From assembly GCA_024195585.1 (NCBI GenBank), contig SWBL01000042.1:146844-210843 (forward strand): DNA of 64,000 nt. The letters run 5' to 3'. Shown here piece by piece: positions 25,210 to 35,111 of this stretch. The position numbers and the translations under genes are program-made. The DNA comes from Aureobasidium sp. EXF-3400. Taxonomy: Eukaryota; Ascomycota; Dothideomycetes; Dothideales; Saccotheciaceae. The notes under the pieces were generated by a model. It saw only the letters and a program-made list of their open reading frames with translations, made no database searches and was not told where the DNA came from. Every line of letters starts with the position of its first letter. Position 1 is the first letter of the stretch.

Positions 25210-25979
25210 ACTAATGTTTCTCGGATAGCTGCTTTTTGGCTCCTATGGTATATAATGCCCTGATTGTTTTCTTCTTCTCTTCTTTCGAACAATATTCATA
25301 CACTTTTTGACGATCTTTCATCAATCTCTGGTGTGCATCCATCAACCGCGATCGATATCGTGAATCTCTACAGTAGCTTCTATGCCTCAGAAGCTGCGCT
25401 GAGGCCCTATCTCGGCCAATATCGCCCATCACGGACCTGTTCTCGTATCGTTTTAGGGCTGCTATTTAACGGCTCGGATCTTGCTTGGGTTTGAGCAATA
25501 AGTGTCTAACGGCTCGTTATCGTAAGTCGACTGGGAGTTTGCTATTGAGAAAAATCCCGAACAGGACGGCAGAATTGATCTGGGATTTTATTCGAATGGA
25601 CTGGGTCTGGTATGCGAGAAGGGATGGGCGGGGGGAAGAAGCGAAGCTCGTGTCACCTCAAAAGAAAAAAGAAAGAAAGAAAAAGAAAAAAGTTACAATC
25701 CATCATCTTGTTTTGCTATCTCTTTTGAAGCGCGACCAGTGGATTCGTCTTTGTATCAGAGCTCCGTACCATCACAATTCATCTCGATACGTGAAGAATC
25801 CATCACCGAAGTCAGGCGTAATTTCCTGGTAGATTGGAGTCTTTCCTAAGCAGCACTCGACAAATGCCTCTTGAATTGGCAGGAGTTGATTCATGACAAT
25901 GACTCTTCGATTTTTTCTGTATTGCAATGCTGAGATACTTGAGCTTTTCCCATCCATGCCTGAAGAGTGGAAGGACTTT

Positions 25980-26205
25980 CCTCGCAATGAGGGGTTGCAT
26001 CTCAATTACAAAGAGTGGCCTTTACCCTATCGCTAGTACAACAAAGAGCAAAGTATATACTATGAAAAGGCATAATTGTGTTCGGAAGCAGAGATGTGTC
26101 TACAGAGAGTTGAGTAAGTTGTCGATTCTCAGTGGACACTATCCTGTCTCCTGATACTATTGTGCATTTCTATAGCTGCATAACATGTCTCAGCATACGG
26201 GGGAA
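25980..26205. repeat. MITE-like element, copy 2 (inverted relative to copy 1)
   Basis: The core runs from 26060 (CTATGAAAAGGCATAATTG) to 26175 (ATTGTGCATTTCTATAG). The right outer repeat ends near 26205 (CAGCATACGGGGGA). The left outer end is degenerate and placed only roughly. The inner part contains the complement of TCCACTGAGAATCGACAACT, the same centre as copies 1 and 10, in reverse orientation. Confidence 0.65.
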
Positions 26206-26342
26206 ATGTGGCTAGGAGATGCACATATGTTTCTAGGGCAGATAAATGGTCATTATTAAACACTTTCTCCATGAGAAATCTCTTTTTTCCTGGAAAGTAT
26301 TGTGAATTGCTACAGTGATAACATGACTTCAAATCGTGGGAG
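26206..26342. repeat. MITE-like element, copy 3 (degenerate, abuts copy 2)
   Basis: The right half TCTCCATGAGAAATCTC, then TATTGTGAATTGCTACAG, matches the right half of the copy at 30.1 kb. It ends in CGTGGGAGG near 26342. The left end merges with copy 2. It lies 15 bp from the stop codon of the coiled-coil gene, so it is probably inside that gene's 3' UTR. Confidence 0.5.
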
Positions 26343-26357
26343 GAGAGACTATTTAAC

Positions 26358-27476
26358 TCAATATGCTGGAGGAGGGACATACTGCGCAGTAGCCTGCTGA
26401 AATGGTGGAGGAGCACCTTGGCCAGCGAATCTCTCAAAAGCCTCTGCTCTAATCCGTTGCAGCTCGAAACGAGAGCTGTTCAAAGCCTCCGCAGCCTGGG
26501 TATTTTGAGTAGCGGCTTCGTGATACGTGCGTTTCTGTTTGTCGAGTATCTCTCTGCACTGCTGCAAAGCTTTGTGCAATTGCATAGCCGAGTTCTTGAT
26601 ACGATCGTGTTGAGCCATATCAGTGAAGATGTTGTCGAAGAGCACATCACTGATGAAATGGCCATTGTCAATGTTGATTTCGGACAAAGGTGGAATGGCG
26701 GGTTGACAACGGCGGGCCTCATCCATATGGCGCAAGGACTCTGAAACACCGACTTGAGCTCTAGAGAGAGCGTCTCTTTCCATCATGTCGGTAAATGTGC
26801 CGCCGCCCCACATGTCCCAGCGAGACATGTCAAGAGCGTCGTCCATGTCCTTTGCTGCACGCTCTAAGTGTTGCAGTGTTGCATGCAGTGCCTCAGCAGC
26901 TCGTCGTTGTAGGTTCTGGTGTTGTGTGGAGCTGTCGACCCATTGCTTGTTGTTCTGCAAACTCGACTCCAGCTGGTCTTCGCCAGGTACTTCAGGTGTG
27001 GGACCGTCAAAGATGGAAGAATAGAGCCTATCGAGCTCAGATTGTGCTTGGTCGTGCCTGGTTGCTTCGCCTTGCAGACGTTGGTGTTCTTGCTGAGCAT
27101 CTGCCAAAGCTCTGGTGAGTTCAGCATGTGACTCTTGAGTTTCACGCTCCTTCTGCCATGCCTCGACGAATTCCTTCTCTTCCTTGCCTGCCTTTTCGGC
27201 GAATCTGGCTTGGCCTTTCTTGCCTCGCATCTTGTACATGTAGCGGGTAAAAGTGCTTTCTTCATACTTGATATGGTCTTTGCGTTCGTCCTCGGTAATC
27301 CGGTGGAGTCGTTTGATTTCTTTGTCTGTGGCTGCAATCTGATTTTGCAAATCTGAAATATATGTCGAGTTTTGCTTGAGAGCTGTGGGAGCATTGTCTG
27401 TTTGCGAGAGGACTGCAAGCAACTCTTGGTTCTTTCCCGCCGCGTGTTGGAGTGATTCGATAAGTCTAGAACTCAT
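26358..27476 (-). CDS. coiled-coil protein, conserved fungal type, unknown
   Basis: Intronless, 372 residues from the ATG at 27476. Residues about 40-185 and 215-345 are heptad-rich and charged (for example SDLQNQIAATDKEIKRLHRI and AEALHATLQHLERAAKDMDD) and should form long coiled coils. A short segment between them holds SRWDMWGGGTFTDM, and the C-terminus is Pro/Gln-rich (PPPFQQATAQYVPPPAY), which could bind WW or SH3 domains. I do not recognise a named family. The start at 27476 is chosen over an upstream in-frame start at 27644, which is not preceded by coding-like sequence. Confidence 0.75.
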   Translation of the reverse strand: MSSRLIESLQHAAGKNQELLAVLSQTDNAPTALKQNSTYISDLQNQIAATDKEIKRLHRITEDERKDHIKYEESTFTRYMYKMRGKKGQARFAEKAGKEEKEFVEAWQKERETQESHAELTRALADAQQEHQRLQGEATRHDQAQSELDRLYSSIFDGPTPEVPGEDQLESSLQNNKQWVDSSTQHQNLQRRAAEALHATLQHLERAAKDMDDALDMSRWDMWGGGTFTDMMERDALSRAQVGVSESLRHMDEARRCQPAIPPLSEINIDNGHFISDVLFDNIFTDMAQHDRIKNSAMQLHKALQQCREILDKQKRTYHEAATQNTQAAEALNSSRFELQRIRAEAFERFAGQGAPPPFQQATAQYVPPPAY

Positions 27477-28526
27477 TGTTGTGTGTGACTCTGATGTTTT
27501 GATAATTGATTTCAAGTCCGATACAATCGAGTATGATAAATTTCCAAGTGGAAGGTGCTGATGACTGTACGGGAGATAAATGTGATATTCAACAGATTGA
27601 CACCTACCTGAGGCAGGAAATCCGTCCTTATATGTGCCCCTCATCCTACCTACATCACAGTGCTACTCATGTCTTAGGCCGAGCATTGCTTAGTGGCAGT
27701 GTTAAATCCTTCCCGATTGATTGGGTTGAAGATGAGGATTCAACCGGGCTGTGTGGACATTCAGCCTTGTGCCAAGCTGCCTGCGCGACTCGTGATTGTC
27801 GATCATAACCTCATCTTGTTTCTTCCACTCTTCCTTCCTCCTTGGCTGTTGTCATGTTGTTCTGCCTCCCTGTGTGCTAAAGACAGTCACAGTGTAGCTA
27901 TTGGAATGCATAATACTTTTGAGAATGATGTAATTTCCATAGAGAGGACCCCATTATAGGTCATCTCAATGGCTAGCCTCACATTTTAATCGCAACTGTG
28001 CATTTTAATAGCTTATAATAACCCTTGTACCTCGGTATGGAGAAGGTGTCATTTGCAAAATTGTGTGTCTACAGCACACGGGGAGGTGGTATCAATGTGG
28101 CTGAGGGCTTGTGGCTTTGGTTCGACGAGGACCGGAAATAAGATTGATCGCAATCAGATAGGCGAAGTCATTCAGAAGTTGCGAATATCCGTAGAGGACT
28201 TTGTTCGTTCCTTCTGAACACTACTCCTTCATACCACTATTCACGAGTTAGAGAACGGGTCAATCCAACCAAGCCCGACTATGAAACTCTGCCTCGTGTC
28301 TTCACCGAGTTCTCAACTGGTCAATCGTGCAAGCTCTCAGGAAATATTGTGTGCAGCCCTTCGTGGAGCGCGATATTGGGTATCTCAACTGCTTAACTTT
28401 ATCTCTCCCCTATAACATGGAAGACGCCTCTGACTCCAAACATTTACTTCATGAGAGAAACGAAAAGACCCTGCCCTAGAACCAGCAACCCAATGCAAAA
28501 TGCGAGAAAAGACAAGACAAGGCTGT
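27477..28526. other. intergenic, element copy 4
   Basis: About 1 kb between the coiled-coil gene and BUD23. It holds one full MITE-like element (27865-28086). No gene is supported in the remainder. Confidence 0.55.
27865..28086. repeat. MITE-like element, copy 4 (full length, best-kept outer repeats)
   Basis: 222 bp. It begins CCTCCCTGTGTGCTAAAGAC and ends with the near-exact complement (GTCTACAGCACACGGGGAGG). The inner repeats are CTATTGGAATGCATAAT and AACTGTGCATTTTAATAG. It is closely related along its whole length to the copy at 61941-62148, including the ATCTCAATGG centre and the ATGGAGAAGG arm. No target-site duplication is obvious. Confidence 0.85.
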
Positions 28527-29390
28527 CTAGAAAGCAATCTTTCTCTTTCTGCCAGTGTACTTGGAGTTCGGCTTGACAACCTTGCCTTGCTTCTCCATCT
28601 GATCCTTCTTCCTTGTGATCCAAGCTTTGCTGCCCTTGACTCTTGACATGTCCTTGCGCGAACGTTGATCTCTTTTGCGACGGGCATCTTGAATGTCAAC
28701 ATCGGTCAAGCCATTCACAACACCAGTGATGTCTCTACTCGCCGCTTCTTGCTCTCTTCCCAAATCACCACCACCAACTGTGAGGACAAGGTACAACTTT
28801 TCACTCTTGGTGCCTGGGTCGTCCTCGAGAATACCAGCGCCGAAGCCAGCCTTGACTGCAGCGGCACTGATCATGTTCCTCTGCACCTTGTTTTTGGGGT
28901 AGAACTGGCAGACTGCACGACCACCACGGCGCAGCGAAGCATACAAGCCATCAAAGAAGCGCTTCAGACGACCTTCAGGTGTGACGTCGCTCGACTCTGC
29001 ATTACACAACCATTGAATAGCCGAGATACTGATGGCAGCATCGAACGAGCCAGGACGGAAGGGAACACCTTGTCCAATATCTGCCAGCATCAAATCTCCA
29101 TCGACGTCTCTGTCAAGTGCTTGTCCCAGCATAGACGCTGAAATGTCCATGCCAATCCAGGTGTGTGGTCCTCCCTCTTCTGGCTCGACTTGCGAGAGGA
29201 TCTCGCCGGACAGACCGCTACCGCATCCGAGATCGAGAATCAGAGAGGGTGATCGTAAGTCGAGAAGTTCGAGTGCGCGGTTCGTCATGGATGCTTGAAT
29301 GTTCTTGATACGACTGTTGGTGGTGTATTTGCGACTTTCGACATCGTTGTAGAAGAGGTCGGGCGGCAGCAAGTCTTCGGGGCGCGACAT
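28527..29390 (-). CDS. BUD23: 18S rRNA (guanine-N7) methyltransferase Bud23
   Basis: Intronless, 287 residues. Bud23 with its activator Trm112 methylates one guanine in 18S rRNA (G1575 in yeast) during 40S subunit maturation in the nucleus. The N-terminus (RPEDLLPPDLFYNDVESRKY) is the conserved family start. The SAM-binding loop is LILDLGCGSGLSGEIL at about residues 50-65. The acidic GMDIS strand, a DIGQGVPF post-II segment and SISAIQWLCNA follow. The C-terminus is strongly basic (KYTGRKRKIAF), as in the WBSCR22/Bud23 domain. All expected parts are present. Confidence 0.96.
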   Translation of the reverse strand: MSRPEDLLPPDLFYNDVESRKYTTNSRIKNIQASMTNRALELLDLRSPSLILDLGCGSGLSGEILSQVEPEEGGPHTWIGMDISASMLGQALDRDVDGDLMLADIGQGVPFRPGSFDAAISISAIQWLCNAESSDVTPEGRLKRFFDGLYASLRRGGRAVCQFYPKNKVQRNMISAAAVKAGFGAGILEDDPGTKSEKLYLVLTVGGGDLGREQEAASRDITGVVNGLTDVDIQDARRKRDQRSRKDMSRVKGSKAWITRKKDQMEKQGKVVKPNSKYTGRKRKIAF

Positions 29391-29770
29391 GTTTGCGGTT
29401 CGGAGTGCGCAGTAGGTAGTTTGTCTGGTTCACGTGCGTTTCCGAGGACGGTTTCGTTGTAGTATGTCGCAAATTGAGAAAGGTTGCTTGGTCAAATAAT
29501 TTTTGAGAGGCTGAAAGACGGAGGGCTTTGCTGCACAAGATTATGCGCAGTCGCACAATTGTGTGGGGAAGCCGAAAGGGTCCAGCGACTTGACCCTCAA
29601 CGACATGTCCTGTTGCTTCCTCAAGTCCAGTTCACATATCAAAGGCAAATAAGTACAACTGTCAAGATATACAGGAATTGCTTGAACCGATGATGACTTT
29701 GAGCGAGACATGATAAATTAGTTAAAGAGGAGGAACATCGTGAGCAAAACACCCACTACAACCACAAGAC

Positions 29771-29951
29771 CCTCTCTCTCACAATGTCACACTGCGATGG
29801 TTCGACCCATCAAAATGCACAATTGCTTTCCAAACGGATGTATGGCCATGGAGATGTCCAAAGTTGTCGCTCTCTCTGTGGATCTCACTTCTTCTCGGAA
29901 AACATTGTGTATTTTTATAGCTGCATTAAGACGGTGTTGACACAGGGGAGA
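29771..29951. repeat. MITE-like element, copy 5
   Basis: About 181 bp. Inner repeats ATCAAAATGCACAATTG and ATTGTGTATTTTTATAG; right outer repeat TGTTGACACAGGGGAGA. The left outer repeat CCTCTCTCTCACAATGTCAC is diverged. The centre has ATGTCCAAAGTTGTC and CTCTCTGTGGATCTCAC. Confidence 0.7.
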
Positions 29952-30032
29952 TCATTCTTCGACCAGCAACCCGCTTTTCGACGACGAATTCTCTCCTTAT
30001 GTACTGGCCTGTCACAACCTCACAGTTAACTT

Positions 30033-30210
30033 CTCTCCCACAGTGTTGTACAGTGATATTCAAGCTGTCGAAATACACAGTTGCTTTCTGGACACAAGTG
30101 TAGCCAAAGAAATGCTCCAAGAGACCACTTTCTCTCATGAGATTTCTCTCTCTAGACAGTATCATGCATTTCTATAGGTACATTGGAACAGTTCTCGGCA
30201 TACGAGAAAG
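30033..30210. repeat. MITE-like element, copy 6
   Basis: About 178 bp. Left outer TTCTCTCCCACAGTGTTGTA; inner TGTCGAAATACACAGTTG and TATCATGCATTTCTATAG; right outer CTCGGCATACGAGAAAG. It shares CATGAGATTTCTCTCTCTAG with copy 3. It lies 300 bp upstream of the orphan gene at 30511. Confidence 0.7.
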
Positions 30211-30510
30211 CCGCCCTTTGACGACTAAGCGTCCGCTCGACGATCAGCCTCTCATTCGACGACTGACCCGGTCCTCTGGGACGAACCTCCTCGTCGAGGC
30301 GGCCGGCCCCTCCTATCCAATCACTTCTACCCCGTCGACGGGGGGTTGAGTGAACGTCGAGACTAGGGCTCTCGACGGATTTTCCTTCTATATCCGTGAC
30401 CTTCCGTCTCGAGTTTGCTCGGCAAAGCAACACTATATCTTGCCAACACGAGCCTTCACAACATTATCAAGCAAACATACGACGCTGGCTCTGATCAGCA
30501 CTCTGTCAAG

Positions 30511-31465
30511 ATGGCGAGTCAGCCGGAGCACCACAACTTATATATTACTAGTACAACCATTACCACCTATGATCATTATACGTATGTGGCAGTCTGTTTT
30601 TTTCTGTCTCTCTACAGTTGGGTGTACTTACACATTCAGGGGCGTCATTATCATCGACACCGTTTGGACTGGCACCTGGCTCGGACAGCAGATCTTTCAA
30701 GACGTCGAGCACCAGGTCATCCACCCCGAGTCAGCCCCTGCTCCCGAGTCGGCCCCCTCGACCACACCCAGACCTCCTCCGTTCGTCTATCTGGGCCCGG
30801 GTGAACTCGTTTCCGTCGCCCGAAGAGACCCGCCTGCCACCGGAATCCCGGAGTCGCCAGTGCTGTCCCGTCAAAGCGGTCTAGCAGCTCGTGTACGCAA
30901 CAATGCTGCCTCGACCAGAGGAAGAGAACAAGCCCCTCTGAACATTCCTTACACACTCGGTCAAACCCGTCAATTGACCCCTGCCGAACGCCTTTTGGAA
31001 CGCGCTCGTGCCGATGTGGCTCGCTGGACACATCTGAATCGCACCTCGATCAACACCGATTCTCGTGGTCGTACTACACTCCGCCCTCAACTCCTCGATG
31101 GTGTGCCAGAAGTCCTGCAGCGCGATGCTTCTTACACCTACATCCGCGAAGGCCGTGTCATCAGACGTGTGCCCAATGATATCATGCCCAGTGCCGAAAG
31201 AGGCAACAACAACACTTCAACCACTCACCGCCACAACAATCGCGATGAAACAGCTACAACCACGCCCAATCTTGCAGACTATTCTCGACGCAGAACCCGC
31301 GCAATGCTCAGACGTCGCCATGGCAGTGTTGATATTGGCGATTCTTCACTTCTAGATGGCGAGATTGCAGAACTCGAAGGTCATGCTGCTTTGCGTCCTT
31401 CAACTGCTCGTGGTTCTTCGGGTTCTTTGGACGAGGATGAGAGTGCTGGACAAGATGGTGCTTAG
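30511..31465 (+). CDS. hypothetical protein with N-terminal hydrophobic segment
   Basis: Two exons (30511-30581, 30640-31465) over a 58-nt intron encode 298 residues. After a Thr/Tyr/His-rich start, residues about 24-44 (GVIIIDTVWTGTWLGQQIFQ) are hydrophobic and may be a weak membrane or signal-anchor helix. A Pro-rich stretch, an Arg-rich region with LTPAERLLERARADVARW, and an acidic Ser-rich tail ending DEDESAGQDGA follow. I do not recognise the family. It is bracketed by MITE-like copies at 30033-30210 and 31557-31734. The splice sites close the frame, but the start exon is less certain than the second exon. Confidence 0.6.
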
Positions 31466-31556
31466 AAAAAGGTAGCATCACAATGGTCGTTTCAGAGAAG
31501 GATGACATTCACTTAATCATTAATTGCAAATTTCTTTCCCTGCCATGAACATGGTA

Positions 31557-31734
31557 TCTCCTTCGTGACTCCATGTCTGTGGTATAGGTACAGAAATGCA
31601 CGGTATAGTTTGAAAAAGTAAGATTGTCCACTGAGAGCCCATGAGTACCTCTGCTCTCTCTGGACATAACTCTGAATCTAGAAATGATTTTGCATTTTTA
31701 CAGCATATCCATAATTGTGGTGCTAACCTGGGAG
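31557..31734. repeat. MITE-like element, copy 7
   Basis: Core 31587-31703: left GTACAGAAATGCACGGT, centre TTGTCCACTGAGAGCCCATG and CTCTCTCTGGACATAA, right ATTTTGCATTTTTACAG. The outer repeats are weak (right: GTGCTAACCTGGGAGA), so the ends are approximate. Confidence 0.6.
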
Positions 31735-31750
31735 ACTTGCATTAGCTTGA

Positions 31751-31828
31751 TTTTTATATGTTTTTATATGTTTTTATATGTTTTTATATGTTTTTATGTT
31801 TTTATATGTTTTTATATGTTTTTATATG
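31751..31828 (+). repeat. 10-bp minisatellite (TTTTTATATG)n
   Basis: Seven perfect 10-bp units TTTTTATATG in a row, with one 8-bp variant unit (TTTTTATG) after the fourth. It is very AT-rich and lies just outside MITE-like copy 7. The shorter unit suggests slippage. Confidence 0.95.
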
Positions 31829-32073
31829 TTTTTAATTTGATCACAAGGCATATCAAAGACACTGTCATAGTCACATCGATGAATATAAGGCACGAGTGAC
31901 AGTCTTCAATCAAGTCAGATCAAATGAGGATATTTGTGTATTCATGTCTTCCAATAAAGTGGCTGCTTTCTACCAACTTGAAGATACTCATCTAAGAGCG
32001 AGAACGATCTCTTCATCTACGATATACAGTGCCCGAGCACTTTTCTTCCAATTCATAGACATAATGCAAAGCT

Positions 32074-34485
32074 TTAACCCCAGTTGAACAAGACCTGCTT
32101 CTTTCCCTGTTTGCCTTTTCTGACAACGGTCTGTTCTGGCGACTCTTCCACAGCAGGTGGACTTGTCACGCCATTGCTGGATCCAGCAGCCCATGCGGCA
32201 GTCGAAGGACCAGGTGTATTGATTCGTCGTACGCCAGCTCCGGTGTAGCCAGGGCTGAAGACTGTGCTGGTTGGCTTTGGTGCCTTAGGTAGGGAAGGGA
32301 AGTTGTCTCCACCACGACCTGGCGGCTTGCTGTTGCTGGGTGTCGCAGAACGCGAAGGTTGAGGAGTTGGACGTGCAGATGCGGGTGCTGAGTTGAGCCA
32401 AGTTGCTTGTGTGGGGTTCACGCGAACAGGAGGTGCGGCGGGAGTTGATGATCTCGATGAAGCTGACAAAGGAGGGAAGGACAGACCTCCAGCACTTGCA
32501 GGGTTTCCACTCGAGTGTGGAGCGACAGCAGATCCATACGAACGAGTATTGTTAGAACGCGAACTTTGTGCGGTGCTCGACTTGAGATTTAGAATGCGCT
32601 TGGAACCAAGACCATTGCCCAACACCGATGCTGCGCTATTACTGGGACCAGATTGGCCACCAGAAGCCTGAGGAAGGGATGGGTAGTCCTCGTTAATGGA
32701 TCTCCAATTGTTCCAAGCCTTCAGCAATTGGTCTCTCTTGGTAGCAATCTCGAAGATGTCGGCAAGCTCCTTGATCAGCTTTCCCAGCTCTGTCGAAGAT
32801 GTATCGAAGAGTGCGAAGAATGCATCAATGAGATGGTCAGCAGTCATGGCGCCCTGACGGTAGAGCGAGACCTTGTTACGGAACTCTGCCAGTTTAGTCT
32901 GGTCGTTGCGCAGGAGATTGGCAGCACGTTCGTTGACAGCATTGTGACGAAGACGGCGAGCCTGTTCTTGCGGAGTCAAGCCAGCCATAGAACGGTCTGG
33001 GGACGATGAGCGAGGAGTAGCTGATGATGGTTGGAGGCTGAGAGAACCAAGTGATGGGAAAGAATCTTGTACAGGTCGAGGGGCGGTGATAGTGGCAGGC
33101 TCAGGAGCGTTGGCAGGAGCTCTGGCAGCATATGTCTCAGTAGGCTGAGTGAGCTGGCCGCCGAAGCTGCGTGTAGTCACAGACTGAGCGCTCTGAATGG
33201 CCATTTGGCGCTGGTAGGCCAACTCTGCTCGACCCATGGGTTGAGCAGATGAGACTGGCAATGGATCGGCATTTGGGTCACGTCCACGACCGCCTCCACG
33301 ACGCTCCCTGTTGTTGCGCTGAGGACGGTCTTGCTGGTGAGGAGCACGGTAGTCGAAGCCTGAGATGTCGACTCTGCGAGCATCACGACGAGCATCCTTG
33401 GTCAGGCCGTTGGGATGAGCCTCGAGCTGATGAGCCTTCAGATCCATTTCTGAATCGAAGACGACGAACTTCTTCTCCAAGCACTCCTGATCCGGGCAAA
33501 CGAAATGGTCCTTTCGGAAGTGGACTTCGAGGGCATTGTAGTCGACGTAGTATTGAGGCTGTCTGCCGCCATCACGACGATCACACAAATGGCATCGTTC
33601 GTGGCGATCACGACAATGCGAGAACAGCTCGTCATCGCCATAGAAGCGTTGGCGACAGAAACCACACTCAGGGTGACCCTTGAAACCAGACTGGTTCTCA
33701 GCACCAGGGATGTCGTCTCCGTGCTTCTCGTGTCGACGCAGTTCTTGAGGGGTGAATAGATCGTGTTCGTGGGTAAAGACTTTTTTGTTGCGTGTACAGA
33801 GATCGCACATTTGTTTGTGGTGGACGCTCTTAACGTGACGGTGAAGGTCGGGCCAGCCTAGACAGGCAGCATCGCATGAGGGATCAGGGCAGTTGTAGCG
33901 TAGTAGAAGGACAGTGTCTTCGAAGATGTCCTGGCTCTCGTAATGGATGCCCAGGTTGTCGTCGTTGTGAGCAAACTCTTGAGCGTTGTAGTCTTCGAAG
34001 CGTTTGTTGGCATCGTCGGTGAAGATGACTTCTTCAGCACTTGTTCGACAGTGGGCGCAGGTCTTTGTCTTGTAGAGAGCACGCAGTCTGAGGGAGCAGA
34101 TGTGGCAGGTGCGGTGGTTACAGGGAGCGACACTTTGGTGGACGACTGGCGAGGCGCAGATGAAGCAGACCTCGGCCTCAACATCATCACCGTCTTGGGT
34201 TTGCGGTAATATGGCAAGGGCCTTTCCTTTTGCTTGGATCTGTTGTTCGGTGGTGGGTTGGTCTTTCGCATCCTGGGGCTGGTGTGCCCCTCCTGCCCCT
34301 CCTCCTCTGCGTCCACCACGACCTTTGGCTCTGCCAGCATTTCTATTGCTGCCTTGCGGTTGTTCACCATCTTGGCCTTCGCGCGGCGCTCTGTTTCCTC
34401 CTCTGCCTCCTCTGCCGCGATTGTTCCTGCCGCGATTGGATGACTGATCGTTCTGTGCTGAGGTGGGGGCTGATGAGTCGGCCAT
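32074..34485 (-). CDS. HEL2: HEL2/ZNF598-type E3 ubiquitin ligase, ribosome collision sensor
   Basis: Intronless, 803 residues. Hel2 ubiquitinates 40S proteins on collided ribosomes and starts ribosome-associated quality control in the cytoplasm. The N-terminus is RGG-like (residues about 18-65). The C4HC3-like RING starts at Cys107 (CFICASPVVHQSVAPCNHRT) and ends near residue 150. A series of C2H2-type zinc fingers follows (for example CPDPSCDAACLGWPDLHRHV, CDLC, CGFC, CHLC and HFVCPDQECLEKKFVVF), ending near residue 365. The second half is Ser/Pro-rich and low complexity, with a helical region around 540-610. Length and order match fungal Hel2. The gene is divergent from the plus-strand gene that begins 269 bp away. 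Confidence 0.94.
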   Translation of the reverse strand: MADSSAPTSAQNDQSSNRGRNNRGRGGRGGNRAPREGQDGEQPQGSNRNAGRAKGRGGRRGGGAGGAHQPQDAKDQPTTEQQIQAKGKALAILPQTQDGDDVEAEVCFICASPVVHQSVAPCNHRTCHICSLRLRALYKTKTCAHCRTSAEEVIFTDDANKRFEDYNAQEFAHNDDNLGIHYESQDIFEDTVLLLRYNCPDPSCDAACLGWPDLHRHVKSVHHKQMCDLCTRNKKVFTHEHDLFTPQELRRHEKHGDDIPGAENQSGFKGHPECGFCRQRFYGDDELFSHCRDRHERCHLCDRRDGGRQPQYYVDYNALEVHFRKDHFVCPDQECLEKKFVVFDSEMDLKAHQLEAHPNGLTKDARRDARRVDISGFDYRAPHQQDRPQRNNRERRGGGRGRDPNADPLPVSSAQPMGRAELAYQRQMAIQSAQSVTTRSFGGQLTQPTETYAARAPANAPEPATITAPRPVQDSFPSLGSLSLQPSSATPRSSSPDRSMAGLTPQEQARRLRHNAVNERAANLLRNDQTKLAEFRNKVSLYRQGAMTADHLIDAFFALFDTSSTELGKLIKELADIFEIATKRDQLLKAWNNWRSINEDYPSLPQASGGQSGPSNSAASVLGNGLGSKRILNLKSSTAQSSRSNNTRSYGSAVAPHSSGNPASAGGLSFPPLSASSRSSTPAAPPVRVNPTQATWLNSAPASARPTPQPSRSATPSNSKPPGRGGDNFPSLPKAPKPTSTVFSPGYTGAGVRRINTPGPSTAAWAAGSSNGVTSPPAVEESPEQTVVRKGKQGKKQVLFNWG

Positions 34486-34754
34486 GGTGCAAGTGTTGCC
34501 AGAGATGGGTCGTCTGCGAGAACGAAGATGCTGGCAGCAGGCGAAAGAACAAGTAATGACAGCGACAGGCTCGAAACACAGCGAAAAATGGTATGTTATT
34601 CAGTTGGTGGGTTGACAAGAATATTGAATGCCCTTTGCGGGCCATGACGGCATTCAGAGAGCAGCTCTGTGATTGGCTGGGCTGCTTGGGCCTGCCCGCC
34701 AGAGGGAAATGGCAGTGGCACCCCCGTAATCTCTTGACCGACCATGCAGCAATC

Positions 34755-35108
34755 ATGAACTCTCTACCACGCACTTTCCCTCGCATTCCAGTTCCTCGTT
34801 CCTTCTCTACATCTGTCCGCCGTCTTGCTCAGGAACCCTCCCCCGTCGACCCTCAAGCCGCCAAGAATACAAAGGTTTCGGCCAACTACAGCAGCCCTCA
34901 GATCCCCAAGCCCCGCAGAGGTCCTTACGCAAACTCCCCCTTGCCCGTCTTCCCTCTGCTCGCCATCTTCTTCACCGGCTCCTTCCTCTTCTACCAACTC
35001 TCAAAGTCAAGAGCAGGCCAAGGCAAATCCCACTACGTCTTGCCCCCTAGAGACAAGAAGCCTCCACCCGCCAAAGAGTTCAACTCCAACCTCCACTCCG
35101 AACACTAA
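34755..35108 (+). CDS. small mitochondrial-type membrane protein, in frame upstream of URA6
   Basis: 117 residues. The first 30 are Arg/Ser/Pro-rich without acids (NSLPRTFPRIPVPRSFSTSV), a likely mitochondrial presequence. One membrane helix follows at about residues 68-88 (PVFPLLAIFFTGSFLFYQL), then a basic tail. The stop TAA at 35106-35108 is followed by one codon (ACA) and then the ATG of URA6 in the same frame, which is most unusual for two separate fungal genes. It may encode its own protein, be a leader read through or reinitiated into URA6, or be the N-terminal part of a once-fused kinase. The function is unknown. An in-frame start at 34593 is less likely. Confidence 0.6.
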   Translation: MNSLPRTFPRIPVPRSFSTSVRRLAQEPSPVDPQAAKNTKVSANYSSPQIPKPRRGPYANSPLPVFPLLAIFFTGSFLFYQLSKSRAGQGKSHYVLPPRDKKPPPAKEFNSNLHSEH

Positions 35109-35111
35109 ACA

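Larger units (their letters stand above)
25210..26357. other. intergenic, A/G tract and two element copies
   Basis: It holds a purine tract at about 25658-25695 (AAAAGAAAAAAGAAAGAAAG-type) and two abutting MITE-like elements at about 25980-26205 and 26206-26342. No gene is supported. Confidence 0.55.
29391..30510. other. intergenic, element copies 5 and 6
   Basis: 1.1 kb between BUD23 and the next plus-strand gene. It holds two MITE-like elements only about 80 bp apart. The last 300 bp contain clusters of CGACG/TCGAC sequence near 30210-30360. No gene is supported. Confidence 0.55.
31466..32073. other. intergenic, element copy 7 and minisatellite
   Basis: Convergent 3' flanks of the orphan gene and HEL2. 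It holds a MITE-like element (about 31557-31734) and, 16 bp beyond it, a 10-bp tandem repeat (31751-31828). No gene is supported. Confidence 0.6.

Noticed and set aside
25658..25695. A/G-rich tract as a possible functional element
   Set aside because: Simple low-complexity sequence with no regular unit or neighbouring signal.
29799..29808. GGTTCGACCC, resembling a tRNA B box
   Set aside because: No A box or cloverleaf around it; it lies within element copy 5. No tRNA gene was found in the window by eye.
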